From positions 186,001-250,000 of the forward strand of contig NZ_FOEF01000009.1 in the NCBI RefSeq assembly GCF_900110575.1: DNA of 64,000 nt, read 5' to 3'. Numbering within the stretch: the first letter of the stretch is position 1; each line of letters opens with the position of its first letter. The translations under genes and the position numbers were made by a program. Of the stretch, positions 19,115 to 27,436 are shown piece by piece. Below the pieces are notes generated by a model. That model saw only the letters and a list, made by a program, of their open reading frames with translations. It had not been told where the DNA came from and did no database searches. This DNA is from Amycolatopsis saalfeldensis. GTDB lineage: Bacteria; Actinomycetota; Actinomycetes; Mycobacteriales; Pseudonocardiaceae.

Positions 19115-19810
19115 GTGGACGAGGCGGAACCCGTCGTTTCGGTGCGGCGCGCGCGTGGCCGCACGCGCGCGGTCGCGTTGGTGCTGCACGGCGGGGCCGA
19201 GGTCGGCACCGGCTCGGTGCCCCCGTGGAAGCTGGCGTACCTGCGCATGGTGCCGCTGGCCCGCGCCCTGCACCGCGCGGGCGAACCGCACGGCCTCGAG
19301 GTGCGGCTGCTGCGAAACCGGCGGTACGGCTGGAACGGGGCCACCGAGGACCCGGTGCCGGACGCGCGCTGGGCCCTGGAGCGGATCCGCGCCGAGCACC
19401 CCGGTCTGCCGGTGGTGCTGGTCGGGCACTCGATGGGCGGGCGCGTCGCGCTCCGCGTGGCCGACGACCCGGCCGTGACGGGCATCTGCGCGCTCGCGCC
19501 GTGGACCCCGGCCGGCGAGCCGGTGGACGCCGTCGCCGGGCGTTCGGTGCTCATCGTGCACGGCACCCGTGACCGGATGACTTCGGCGCGCCTGTCCCAC
19601 TCCTTCGCCGAGCGTGCCCGCGCGGTCGCGGCCCGCGTCGCCCGGTTCGAGATCGGCGGCGAAGGCCACGCGATGCTCCGCCGTTCGGCGGTCTGGACCA
19701 GGCTGGTGTGTGCTTTCACACTGGACGTGATCGGGGCCGGGGAGAGGGACGAAACTCTGATCAGGGCCTGGACCCGTCCCGCGGACGAGCGGTTGCGAAT
19801 CCCCGTGTGA
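19115..19810 (+). CDS. Alpha/beta hydrolase family protein
   Basis: This 231-residue hydrolase has the nucleophile elbow VVLVGHSMGGRVALRVA (Ser near 108), an Asp in VLIVHGTRDRMTS and a His in GGEGHAML, a complete Ser-Asp-His triad. It begins with the oxyanion strand ALVLHGGAEVG. GTG at 19115 is chosen because GGGAGG lies six bases upstream; GTG at 19097 would place that ribosome site inside the gene. The substrate is unknown. It is followed after 90 bp by the cyclopropane synthase gene on the same strand. Confidence 0.82.
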   Translation: MDEAEPVVSVRRARGRTRAVALVLHGGAEVGTGSVPPWKLAYLRMVPLARALHRAGEPHGLEVRLLRNRRYGWNGATEDPVPDARWALERIRAEHPGLPVVLVGHSMGGRVALRVADDPAVTGICALAPWTPAGEPVDAVAGRSVLIVHGTRDRMTSARLSHSFAERARAVAARVARFEIGGEGHAMLRRSAVWTRLVCAFTLDVIGAGERDETLIRAWTRPADERLRIPV

Positions 19811-19900
19811 GACGAGTCGGGCGACCGGCACAAAGCGCACGCTTCGTGACCCGGGAATATCATTCAGCATGGGCCGCACAGCCCGTCCGGAGGGAGTGTC

Positions 19901-21184
19901 TTGTCCACCTCGAGTGTCGACCGCGCGGCGGGACCGTCCCCGCAGCCGATCCAGCAGCCGATCCCGCAGCAGATAGCCGACGAATCCCGGTGGCCGGGCC
20001 TGGCCACCCCGCCGCATTCGCCCTTGCGCGCGCGGGCCGCGGAGGCGCTCTTCCGCCGCGCCGTGAAGTCGCTCGAGCTGCGGGTGACCTTCCCCGACGG
20101 GACCACGCTCGGCGCGGGCGGCCCGGAGGCGCCGGAGATGCGCATCCGCCGCCCCGCCGCGTTCTTCCACCGCCTCGGCGCGGACGCGAAGATCGGCTTC
20201 GGCGAGGCGTACATGGTGGGGGACTGGACCGCCGACGACCTGCCCGGCGTGCTGACCCCGTTCGCGGAGAAGCTGGCCACGGTCATCCCGCCGTTCCTGC
20301 AGCGGTTCCGCCGGTTCGTCGAGCGCGCCCAGCCCGCGGCCGAGGAGAACACGATCGAGGGTTCGCGGGAGAACATCCACCGGCACTACGACCTGTCCAA
20401 CGACCTGTTCAGCACGTTCCTCGACGAGTCGATGATGTACTCCTCGGCGCTGTTCGGCCCCGGTGACAGCTTCACGCAGGCCCAGCACCGCAAGCTCGAC
20501 AGCGTGCTCGACTACGCGGGCGTGCGCGCGGGCAGCACCGTGCTGGAGATCGGCACCGGCTGGGGCGAGCTGTCCATCCGGGCCGCGTCCCGGGGCGCGA
20601 AGGTCACCTCGCTGACCATCTCGCAGGAGCAGAAGACGCTCGCCGACGCGCGCATCGCCGAGGCCGGCTACAGCGACCGCGTCGACGTGCGGCTGTGCGA
20701 CTACCGCCAGGCCGAAGGCGAGTACGACTCCGTGGTCAGCGTCGAGATGATCGAGGCTGTCGGCGCGTCCTACTGGCCGACCTTCTTCTCCACGATCGGC
20801 AAGCGGCTGCGCCCCGGCGGCCGGTTCGGCCTGCAGGCGATCACCATGGACCACGACCGCATGATGGCCGCGGCGCGCTCGTACACCTGGATCCACAAGT
20901 ACGTCTTCCCGGGCGGCATCATCCCCTCGGTCGAGGCGATCGAGCAGGGCATGGCCGAGAACACCCGGCTCAAGCTGGCCGGCATGCGGGAGTTCGGCCA
21001 GGACTACGCCCGCACGCTGAAGCTGTGGCGGGAGCGGTTCCTGGCCCGCTGGACCGACATCAAGGACTTCGGCTTCGACGAGGTGTTCGGCCGGATGTGG
21101 GAGTTCTACCTGGCCTACTCCGAGGCCGGGTTCCGCTCCGGGCACCTCAAGGTCCACCAGTTCGGCTTCGCCGACCCTCGCTGA
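19901..21184 (+). CDS. cfa: Cyclopropane-fatty-acyl-phospholipid synthase (SAM-dependent)
   Basis: This 427-residue methyltransferase has an N-terminal lipid-binding region and the SAM motif VLEIGTGWGELSIRAA near residue 215. The family block ENIHRHYDLSNDLFSTFLDE and YTWIHKYVFPGG are also present. It methylenates unsaturated acyl chains of membrane phospholipids, or makes branched lipids in relatives. The TTG start at 19901 has GGAGGGAG eight bases upstream. The N-terminal tail contains a low-complexity QPIQQPIPQQI stretch. No partner reductase gene is adjacent. Confidence 0.9.
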   Translation: MSTSSVDRAAGPSPQPIQQPIPQQIADESRWPGLATPPHSPLRARAAEALFRRAVKSLELRVTFPDGTTLGAGGPEAPEMRIRRPAAFFHRLGADAKIGFGEAYMVGDWTADDLPGVLTPFAEKLATVIPPFLQRFRRFVERAQPAAEENTIEGSRENIHRHYDLSNDLFSTFLDESMMYSSALFGPGDSFTQAQHRKLDSVLDYAGVRAGSTVLEIGTGWGELSIRAASRGAKVTSLTISQEQKTLADARIAEAGYSDRVDVRLCDYRQAEGEYDSVVSVEMIEAVGASYWPTFFSTIGKRLRPGGRFGLQAITMDHDRMMAAARSYTWIHKYVFPGGIIPSVEAIEQGMAENTRLKLAGMREFGQDYARTLKLWRERFLARWTDIKDFGFDEVFGRMWEFYLAYSEAGFRSGHLKVHQFGFADPR

Positions 21185-21265
21185 GCAGGGGGGTTCCCTC
21201 CGGCACAACCGGCCCAGGGTGCCGCACGTCCTCATACTGAGGGCATGCGGTTCACTGGGCCGCGC

Positions 21266-21361
21266 CAGTTACTGATCCGACCGGAAGTAGGCGGACACGG
21301 GCTGCAGCCGATCGGCTTGCGGAAACCCTATCCGCCGTGGCTGTAGTCGGATCAGTAACTG
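21266..21361. repeat. 96-bp element with 16-bp perfect terminal inverted repeats
   Basis: CAGTTACTGATCCGAC (21266-21281) is repeated in exact inverse at 21346-21361, with 64 bp between. Inside lie GGCGGA/TCCGCC (21290-21295 and 21331-21336) and the 12-bp palindrome AGCCGATCGGCT (21306-21317). No target-site duplication is visible at the ends. It sits between the cfa stop and the LCP gene start. It may be a small non-autonomous mobile element or a structured regulatory region; it holds no ORF. Confidence 0.7.
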
Positions 21362-21398
21362 AACAGTTTTGCCGGATCGGGGAACGGGTGATGTACCG

Positions 21399-22595
21399 AT
21401 GACGTACGGCGGCGACGGCGGCAGGCGGCAGGAGCCGCCCCGGAGGCCCCAGCCACCGGGGAGCCCGCGGCAGCACCAGCGGGCGCAGATGATGCCGTTG
21501 CCGGGTTCCGCCCCCAGCGCGTACGACCAGCGGACGCGGCCGATGGGCAACCGGGGCGAGGCGCCGCCGCCCGGTCCGCCGCCCCGCCAGGATCCGCCGG
21601 GCCCGCACGAGGGCGGCCCCGCCCCGCGGCCGCGCCGTCGCCGCCGGTGGAGCATCGGCAAGATCCTGATGACGCTGGTGCTGATCTTCGTGCTGTTCAT
21701 CGGCGGCATCTGGGCGTACCTGGAGTTCTCGATCACGCGCGTGGACGCGCTGGCCGACTACGACGGCAGGCCCGCGGCCGCGTCCGGCACCAACTGGCTG
21801 GTGGTCGGCTCCGACAGCCGCGCCGGGCTCTCGGCCGCGGAAGAGGAGAACCTGGCCACCGGCGACACCTCCGACGCGAGCGGGCAGCGCACCGACACGA
21901 TCATGGTCGCGCACATCCCGGACAACTCCACGAAGCCGACGCTGCTGTCCCTGCCGCGGGACTCCGAGGTGAAGATCCCCGGCCACGGCACCAGCAAGAT
22001 CAACGCGGCGTACGCGCTCGGCGGCCCGGCGCTGCTGGTGAAGACCGTCGAAGGCGTCACCGGCCTGCGCATCGACCACTACGCGGAGATCGGCTTCGGC
22101 GGCTTCGCGACCATCGTCGACGCGATCGGCGGCGTCGACATGTGTGTCGACAAGGACATGAACGACACGATGACCGGCATCAACATCAAGGCCGGCTGCC
22201 AGACACTCGACGGGCGCGACTCGCTCGGCTTCGTCCGGATGCGGCACAGCGTCGCGACCCCGCGCTCGGACCTCGACCGGGTGGCCAACCAGCGCAAGTT
22301 CATCGGCGCGCTGGTCAGCCAGATCGCGAGCCCGGGGACGCTGCTCAACCCGTTCCACTTCTTCCCGCTGCTGTCCTCGGCGCCGGCCGCGCTGACCATG
22401 GACTCGGGCGACCACGTGCACAACCTGGCCGGGCTGGCGATCGCGATGCGCGGCATCTCCTCGGGCGGCGTGCTCACCGGCACGGTGCCGGTCACCGACG
22501 GCTCGGCCACGCACTGGGACAAGGCCAAGTCGACGCAGCTGTTCGACGCGCTGAAGAACGACACCGCGGTGCCGGACGGCATCCTGATCAGCTGA
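21399..22595 (+). CDS. LCP (LytR-CpsA-Psr) family cell-wall glycopolymer ligase
   Basis: This 398-residue protein has an 80-residue Pro/Arg-rich cytoplasmic tail, one membrane anchor (about 87-109) and an extracytoplasmic LCP domain. The domain has NWLVVGSDSR, RTDTIMVAHI, LLSLPRDSEVKIPGHG, KINAAYALGG and the Arg-rich FVRMRHSVATPRSDLDRVANQR. It transfers polyprenyl-linked glycopolymers such as arabinogalactan or teichoic-type polymers to peptidoglycan. The ATG at 21399 lies 38 bp after the inverted-repeat element. A strong terminator follows the stop. Confidence 0.9.
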   Translation: MTYGGDGGRRQEPPRRPQPPGSPRQHQRAQMMPLPGSAPSAYDQRTRPMGNRGEAPPPGPPPRQDPPGPHEGGPAPRPRRRRRWSIGKILMTLVLIFVLFIGGIWAYLEFSITRVDALADYDGRPAAASGTNWLVVGSDSRAGLSAAEEENLATGDTSDASGQRTDTIMVAHIPDNSTKPTLLSLPRDSEVKIPGHGTSKINAAYALGGPALLVKTVEGVTGLRIDHYAEIGFGGFATIVDAIGGVDMCVDKDMNDTMTGINIKAGCQTLDGRDSLGFVRMRHSVATPRSDLDRVANQRKFIGALVSQIASPGTLLNPFHFFPLLSSAPAALTMDSGDHVHNLAGLAIAMRGISSGGVLTGTVPVTDGSATHWDKAKSTQLFDALKNDTAVPDGILIS

Positions 22596-22599
22596 CGCC

Positions 22600-22638
22600 C
22601 GCGCGGGCGCCCGCCGGAAAACGGCAGGCGCCCGCGCG
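22600..22638 (+). terminator. Strong hairpin terminator after the LCP gene
   Basis: Twelve-bp perfect arms CGCGCGGGCGCC (22600-22611) and GGCGCCCGCGCG (22627-22638) enclose a GCCG-GAAAA-CGGC tip. It begins 5 bp after the stop. Confidence 0.75.
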
Positions 22639-22661
22639 CCGTCTGCTGTCACGATGGGGCG

Positions 22662-23201
22662 ATGGACACCCCACGGGAAACCCTGACCGAAACCGGGATC
22701 ACCCTGGCCCGCTGGCGCGCGGACCAGCTCGACGACCTCGTGGGGGCCGTTCAGGGATCCTTGGCGCACATCGGCGCCTGGCTGCCCTGGGCAACGAACG
22801 GCTACGGACCGGCGGAGGGCGCCGAGTTCCTGAGCGGCACGGTGGCGCACTGGGAATCGGGGGAGTCCTACGAGTACGCCATGCTGGCCGAGGACGGCGC
22901 CGTCATGGGCAGCTGCGGGCTGATGCGCTGCGCGGGCGACGGGGGCGTCGAGATCGGCTACTGGCTCGGGCTCCCGTACACCGGCCGCGGCCTGATGACG
23001 GCGGCCACCTCGCTGGTGATCGCCGAGGCGTTCCGCTCGGGCGCCGAGTACGTCGAGATCAAGCACGACGAGCTGAACACCCGCAGCGGCGCCATTCCCG
23101 CCCGGCTGGGCTTCACGCTCGACCGCGAGGAGGCCGCTACCCAGCCGCCGGCCCCGTCCTGCGGCGGGACCGATCGGGTGTGGCGCCTGGACCGCCCCTG
23201 A
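22662..23201 (+). CDS. GNAT family N-acetyltransferase (RimJ/RimL-like)
   Basis: This 179-residue acetyltransferase has the RimJ/L pattern: ITLARWRADQLDDL at the start, VEIGYWLGLPYTGRGLMTAATSLVIAEAF with the acetyl-CoA pyrophosphate loop (YTGRGL), and NTRSGAIPARLGF where family members usually read N-x-x-S-x-x-V-x-E-K-L-G-F. It transfers acetyl from acetyl-CoA to an amine, perhaps a protein N-terminus; the acceptor is unknown. Confidence 0.85.
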   Translation: MDTPRETLTETGITLARWRADQLDDLVGAVQGSLAHIGAWLPWATNGYGPAEGAEFLSGTVAHWESGESYEYAMLAEDGAVMGSCGLMRCAGDGGVEIGYWLGLPYTGRGLMTAATSLVIAEAFRSGAEYVEIKHDELNTRSGAIPARLGFTLDREEAATQPPAPSCGGTDRVWRLDRP

Positions 23202-23224
23202 ACGGCGCGGTCAAGGCAGCGTGG

Positions 23225-23686
23225 TCAGGCAGCCGCCTCGCGGTCGCGCAGGAGCTTCAGCGCGCGGTCCGCGTGGGCGGTGAAGTTCAGCTCGCTCTTG
23301 ATCACGTCCAGCACCCGACGGTCGGTGTCGATGACAAACGTCTGGCGCTTGGTGTGCAACGGGATCAGCTTGCGCCACACGCCGAACTGCTTGGCCACGC
23401 CGCCGTCCACATCGGACAGCAAGGGGTAGTCGAAGCTGTTCGCCGCGGAGAAGGCGCGCTGCTTTTCGACGGCGTCCGGGCTGATGCCCACGCGCTGGGC
23501 GCCCACCGCGGCGAACTCGGCCGCCAGGTCGCGGAAGTGGCAGCTCTCCGCGGTGCAGCCGCCGGTCATCGCGGCCGGGTAGAAGAACAGCACCACCGGG
23601 CCGGAGACCAGGAAGTCCGACAGGGTGCGCGCCACCCCCTGGTCATCGGCCAGCGTGAAGTCGGGGGCGAGGTCGCCGGTCTCCAT
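23225..23686 (-). CDS. Peroxiredoxin (AhpC/TSA, BCP type)
   Basis: This 153-residue peroxiredoxin has the motif YPAAMTGGCTAESCHFRD, with peroxidatic Cys44 and a second Cys49 five residues later, the atypical two-Cys spacing of BCP/PrxQ enzymes. It reduces hydrogen peroxide and organic peroxides using thioredoxin. The usual PxxxT/SxxC is kept as P-A-A-M-T-G-G-C. The gene is alone, 77 bp from the stop of the upstream GGDEF-EAL gene on the same strand. Confidence 0.9.
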   Translation of the reverse strand: METGDLAPDFTLADDQGVARTLSDFLVSGPVVLFFYPAAMTGGCTAESCHFRDLAAEFAAVGAQRVGISPDAVEKQRAFSAANSFDYPLLSDVDGGVAKQFGVWRKLIPLHTKRQTFVIDTDRRVLDVIKSELNFTAHADRALKLLRDREAAA

Positions 23687-23763
23687 CGGGTGTGGTCCTT
23701 TCGGTCGGTGCCGCGGAAGAAGATCCTCTCAGGAGGTTCGGAGCCGCGGCCCGCCCGGATGGT

Positions 23764-25638
23764 TCAGCCCGCGTGCCGGCCGATCATCTCGTCCACTTCG
23801 TCACCGGTGGCGGAATCGGCCACGAACGAACCGCGTGCGCCCAGCACACCCAGTTCACGCAGCCGCCGCGCGTGTTCTTCCGTGCGCACGCCCTCGGCGC
23901 CGATCCGCAGGTTCAGCTCCTTCGCCCGCGCGACGAGCTGGGCCAGGTGCCGCGTGTCGGTCTCGGACGGGTCGTCGGCGAGCACGTCGACCACCGCGCC
24001 GGCGAGGATCACGTGCCGCACCGGCAGCTCGTGGCGCGCGATCAGCTCCAGGTCGTCGGAGCCCGAGATGGTCAGCACCAGCTGGGCGCCGAGGTCGGCG
24101 AGGACGGTGAACGAGTCGAGCACCTCGCCGCCGTCGTCGAACATCGACTGGCGGTCGGCGCACAGCCGCAGCGCCCGCGCGGGCAGCTCGTGCCGGTCGA
24201 GCTGCTCCTTGACCAGCAGCACCAGGTCCGGGTCGGCGGCGAGCCGCTTCGGCAGCCGGATGCAGACGTCCGGCGCCGCGTCGCCGAACCGCTGCCGCCA
24301 GCGCGCGGTCGCGGCCAGCGACTCGGCGAGCAGCCACTTGCCCAGCGGGATCGTCATGCCGGTGATCTGCGCCAGCGGGTAGAACTCGTCGGAGTCCAGC
24401 TCACCCCGGTCCGGGTGGTTCCAGCGCAGCCCGGCGTTCACCGCGGCGATCCTGTCCGGGTTCCGGAGCATCACGGTCGGCTGGTAGACCAGCGAGAACT
24501 CGCCGTTCTCCAGCGCGCCGGCGATCACCGCGCCCAGCTGGTAGCGGCCGCGATCCCGGGCGTCGAGCTGCGGGTCGTACAGCATCCACTGCGCCTTGCC
24601 CGCCTCTTTGGCCCGGTGCAGCGCCAGCTCGGCCGCGCGCAGCAGCTCGACGTGGCTGCTGCCCTCGGTGACCGAACGCACGACGACCCCGGCGCTCGCG
24701 CTGACCCCGATCCCGTGCCCGCCAAGGTAAATCGGCTCGTTGAGGTCTTCCAGCGCCTGGTCGACCAGGGTGACCGCCTGCGCCTGGGTCAGGTCTTCGC
24801 CGCGCAGCAGCACCCCGAAGCCGTCACCGGAGAGCCGCGCGACGTATCCGTCGTGCCGGCCGGTGAAGGTCCGCGACAGCTTGCTCGCGACCTCCTTCAG
24901 CACCTCGTCGCCGACTCCGGCGCCGAGGCCGTCGTTGATCACCTTGAAGCCGTCGATGTCGAGGTAGATCAGCCCGAGCTGACCGCGGTTGGGCGTGCCG
25001 AGCGCCGCCTCCAGCCGCGTGGTGAACGCCTGCCCGTTCGGCAGCCCGGTGAGCGGGTCGTGCAGGTTCTGGTGCAGCAGCCGCTCGCCCAGCAGGTGCA
25101 GGTCGTCGGTGTCGGCGGCCATCAGCACCGGGAAGCGCGCCTCGGGCCCGTCGCCGGGCAGCCAGGCGAGGGTGACGTTCGTGGTGAGCCGGCCGTCCTG
25201 GCTGTGCGCCAGGTGCACGCCGCGCTCGGTGATCCGGTCGGTGCCGTGCGCGCTCAGCCGTTCCAGCCCGCCCCGGATCCGGTCGGCGTCGTGGGTGGTG
25301 GCCGCCAGGTCGGACAGGTGCCGCCCGCGCAGCCGCTCCGGCGGCGACCCCACCAGCTTCCCCAGCGCGGGGTTGGCCTCGACGATGTCACCGGCGGCGT
25401 CGGCGAGCGCAATCGCGATCGGCGCGACGGTGAACAGGGTGGTGAAGCGCAGCAGGGCGCCTTCCTGCACCGGGTTCGCGGTCCGGATGACGTCACGGGC
25501 GAACTCGAGCAGGAGGCGCTCCCGGTCCTCCGGGGCGAGCGTTACTCCTTTGGTGTCACCCAGCATCGCCGCGTACCGGCGCGCGACATCGGACACCCCT
25601 GGTTGGTCACCAGGCTCAGGCACACTCAACCCCTTCAT
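23764..25638 (-). CDS. PAS-GGDEF-EAL protein with degenerate catalytic motifs
   Basis: This 624-residue soluble protein has a PAS domain (about 68-185), a GGDEF domain (about 190-355) and an EAL domain (about 365-610). The GGDEF domain keeps LTGLPNGQ and LDIDGFKVIND, but the signature reads SGDGF. In the EAL domain the EAL triplet is NAGL, the usual NLS is IRLPKR, and DDFG is ISGSDD, so essentially all metal ligands are lost. Neither synthesis nor hydrolysis of c-di-GMP is expected; a sensor or scaffold role is more likely. A palindrome at 25710-25727 lies in its upstream region. Confidence 0.85.
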   Translation of the reverse strand: MKGLSVPEPGDQPGVSDVARRYAAMLGDTKGVTLAPEDRERLLLEFARDVIRTANPVQEGALLRFTTLFTVAPIAIALADAAGDIVEANPALGKLVGSPPERLRGRHLSDLAATTHDADRIRGGLERLSAHGTDRITERGVHLAHSQDGRLTTNVTLAWLPGDGPEARFPVLMAADTDDLHLLGERLLHQNLHDPLTGLPNGQAFTTRLEAALGTPNRGQLGLIYLDIDGFKVINDGLGAGVGDEVLKEVASKLSRTFTGRHDGYVARLSGDGFGVLLRGEDLTQAQAVTLVDQALEDLNEPIYLGGHGIGVSASAGVVVRSVTEGSSHVELLRAAELALHRAKEAGKAQWMLYDPQLDARDRGRYQLGAVIAGALENGEFSLVYQPTVMLRNPDRIAAVNAGLRWNHPDRGELDSDEFYPLAQITGMTIPLGKWLLAESLAATARWRQRFGDAAPDVCIRLPKRLAADPDLVLLVKEQLDRHELPARALRLCADRQSMFDDGGEVLDSFTVLADLGAQLVLTISGSDDLELIARHELPVRHVILAGAVVDVLADDPSETDTRHLAQLVARAKELNLRIGAEGVRTEEHARRLRELGVLGARGSFVADSATGDEVDEMIGRHAG

Positions 25639-25709
25639 GCGCGGACTAAAGCCAGCTCAGACGTGGTGCGAGGAATCATGGACCCACACTAGGTATGAGT
25701 TGCTCGTGA

Positions 25710-25727
25710 GTGATGCCACGGCATCAC
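25710..25727. promoter_or_regulatory. Palindromic operator candidate upstream of the PAS-GGDEF-EAL gene
   Basis: GTGATGCC-AC-GGCATCAC has perfect 8-bp arms. It lies 72-89 bp upstream of the start at 25638, in a 239-bp gap otherwise without genes. The binding regulator is unknown. Confidence 0.4.
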
Positions 25728-25776
25728 GCGCGATCCGGGGTGTCTACCGGCTGAACGAGTGATGGAGACTGCACAA

Positions 25777-25797
25777 AAGGTGACGGCATGTCACCTT
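25777..25797 (-). terminator. Intrinsic terminator of the P450 gene
   Basis: Read on the minus strand, AAGGTGAC-ATGCC-GTCACCTT is followed by TTG after the arm T residues, giving an 8-bp stem ending in a short T-run. It lies 80 bp beyond the P450 stop. Confidence 0.6.
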
Positions 25798-25877
25798 GAG
25801 TGCGCGAACGTGTCTCCCGATGCCGACGGACCCCCGGCCCGCGCCCCTCAGCGCCCCTTGGCGTCGAGCGGAAGCCG

Positions 25878-27329
25878 TCAACGATATTCGAGGCGCATCG
25901 GCAGCCCGTCGGCGGGCACCGGCAGCGAGACGTAGTCCCAGCGCGCGGTATAAGCCTCGGGCACCGACCACCGGTAGACCCGCAGCATCTCGTGCATCAG
26001 CGCCTTCACCTCCAGCCCGCCGAACTGGAGGCCGATGCACTTGTGCGCGCCGCCGCCGAAGGGCATCCAGGCGAAGCGGTGCGACTTGTCCTCGCGGCGC
26101 GGCTCCGCGAACCGCTCGGGGTCGAAGGCGTGCGGGTCGGTCCAGTGCTCGGGGCTGAAGTGGTTCAACGTCGGGGAAACCCCGACCAGCGTGCCCGCCG
26201 GGAGGTAGTGGCCGAGCACCTCGGTGTCCTTTGTGGTCTTGCGGGCCATCGAGGGCACCGGCGCCACCAGCCGCAGCGCCTCCTTCATGACGAGGTCGAG
26301 CGTCTCGAGCCCGTCCAGCGCCGCGATGTCGGGCACGTCGTCGCCGAGCGCCAGCGACTCCGCCCGGGCGCGCTCCTGCCACTCCGGGTGCTTGGCCAGG
26401 TAGTAGGCCATGGCGCTGCTGGTGATGGTCGTGGTGTCGTGCGCGGCCATCATCAGGAAGATCATGTGGTTCACGATGTCGACGTCGCTGAACCGGTCGC
26501 CGTCCTCGGTGGTGGCGTGGCAGAGCGCGGCGAACAGGTCGTCGCCGTCGGCGCGCCGTTTCGCGGGCAGGTTCTCGCCGAAGTAGCGCTCCAGCACCCG
26601 CCGGCCGCGCAGCCCGGCGGCCCAGCGCCCGCCCGGCACCGGCGCGCGGACGATCGCGGTGCCGGCCCGCACCGAGCTGACGAACGCGCGGTTGATCTTC
26701 GCCGCGTCCGCGTCGGCGTCCATGTCCATGAACACGCGGGTGGCGACGTCGAGGGTCAGCTGCTTGAGCGCCGGGTACAGCCGCGGGCTGGTGCCGGCCG
26801 GCCACGACCGGACGCCCTCGCGCAGCGCCGGGCCCATCTGCCCGACGTAGCCGGTGAGGCGCTCGCGGGTGAACGCCTGCTGCATGATGCGCCGGTGCAG
26901 GTGGTGCTCGCCGAAGTCGAGCAGCATCAGGCCGCGCTCGAAGAAGTTCTCGATGAAGAACTTCCAGCCCTCCTGCGAGAAGGCCTTGTCCTTGTTCACC
27001 AAGGCGATCTGCGTCGCCTCGGGCCCGGACAGCGACACGATCCGGCGGCCGAAGCCGCCCAGCCACGACACCGGGCCGTACTGCTCGTAACGGCGCAGGC
27101 TGAAGTCGAGGCCGAAGCGCATCATCTCCAGCGCGTGCCCGACCACCGGCGGGCCGTCGTCGCCCAGCACCGGTTTCAGGCCGCTGCCCGCGGGCGGCGC
27201 CGCCAGCTCGCGCACCGGCCACGAAGCGCCGAGCCAGCGCTCGTCGACCTTGCGGGGCAACGGGATCGCCGTCAGCGGCGGCACCCGTTCACGCAGGGCC
27301 TCGGCGACTCTGCCGACTGCGCTCGTCAT
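25878..27329 (-). CDS. Cytochrome P450
   Basis: This 483-residue P450 has the I-helix motif MMAAHDTTTIT (around 290), the K-helix ExxR in MKEALRL, the DPERF meander and the haem loop FGGGAHKCIGLQFG with its Cys ligand near 430. It lacks a membrane anchor. The length and the EHHLHRRIMQQAFTRERL C-helix region suggest a CYP136/CYP51-like sterol or terpenoid-type bacterial P450, but this is a guess. No ferredoxin is next to it. The gene is 107 bp from the metE stop and has its own terminator. Confidence 0.88.
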   Translation of the reverse strand: MTSAVGRVAEALRERVPPLTAIPLPRKVDERWLGASWPVRELAAPPAGSGLKPVLGDDGPPVVGHALEMMRFGLDFSLRRYEQYGPVSWLGGFGRRIVSLSGPEATQIALVNKDKAFSQEGWKFFIENFFERGLMLLDFGEHHLHRRIMQQAFTRERLTGYVGQMGPALREGVRSWPAGTSPRLYPALKQLTLDVATRVFMDMDADADAAKINRAFVSSVRAGTAIVRAPVPGGRWAAGLRGRRVLERYFGENLPAKRRADGDDLFAALCHATTEDGDRFSDVDIVNHMIFLMMAAHDTTTITSSAMAYYLAKHPEWQERARAESLALGDDVPDIAALDGLETLDLVMKEALRLVAPVPSMARKTTKDTEVLGHYLPAGTLVGVSPTLNHFSPEHWTDPHAFDPERFAEPRREDKSHRFAWMPFGGGAHKCIGLQFGGLEVKALMHEMLRVYRWSVPEAYTARWDYVSLPVPADGLPMRLEYR

Positions 27330-27436
27330 GGAGGATCATCTCCCGCCTGACTCTGGGACGAGTTCCAGCGTGCACCCTTATTGACGCAGTGGCAATACCT
27401 CCGCGCGCCTCTTTTCGGGTGGTCTCGCCTGCTTGG

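Noticed and set aside
25777..25797. The AAGGTGAC/GTCACCTT inverted repeat as a regulator-binding site
   Set aside because: Read on the minus strand it is a stem ending in T residues just beyond the P450 stop, so a terminator is the simpler explanation.
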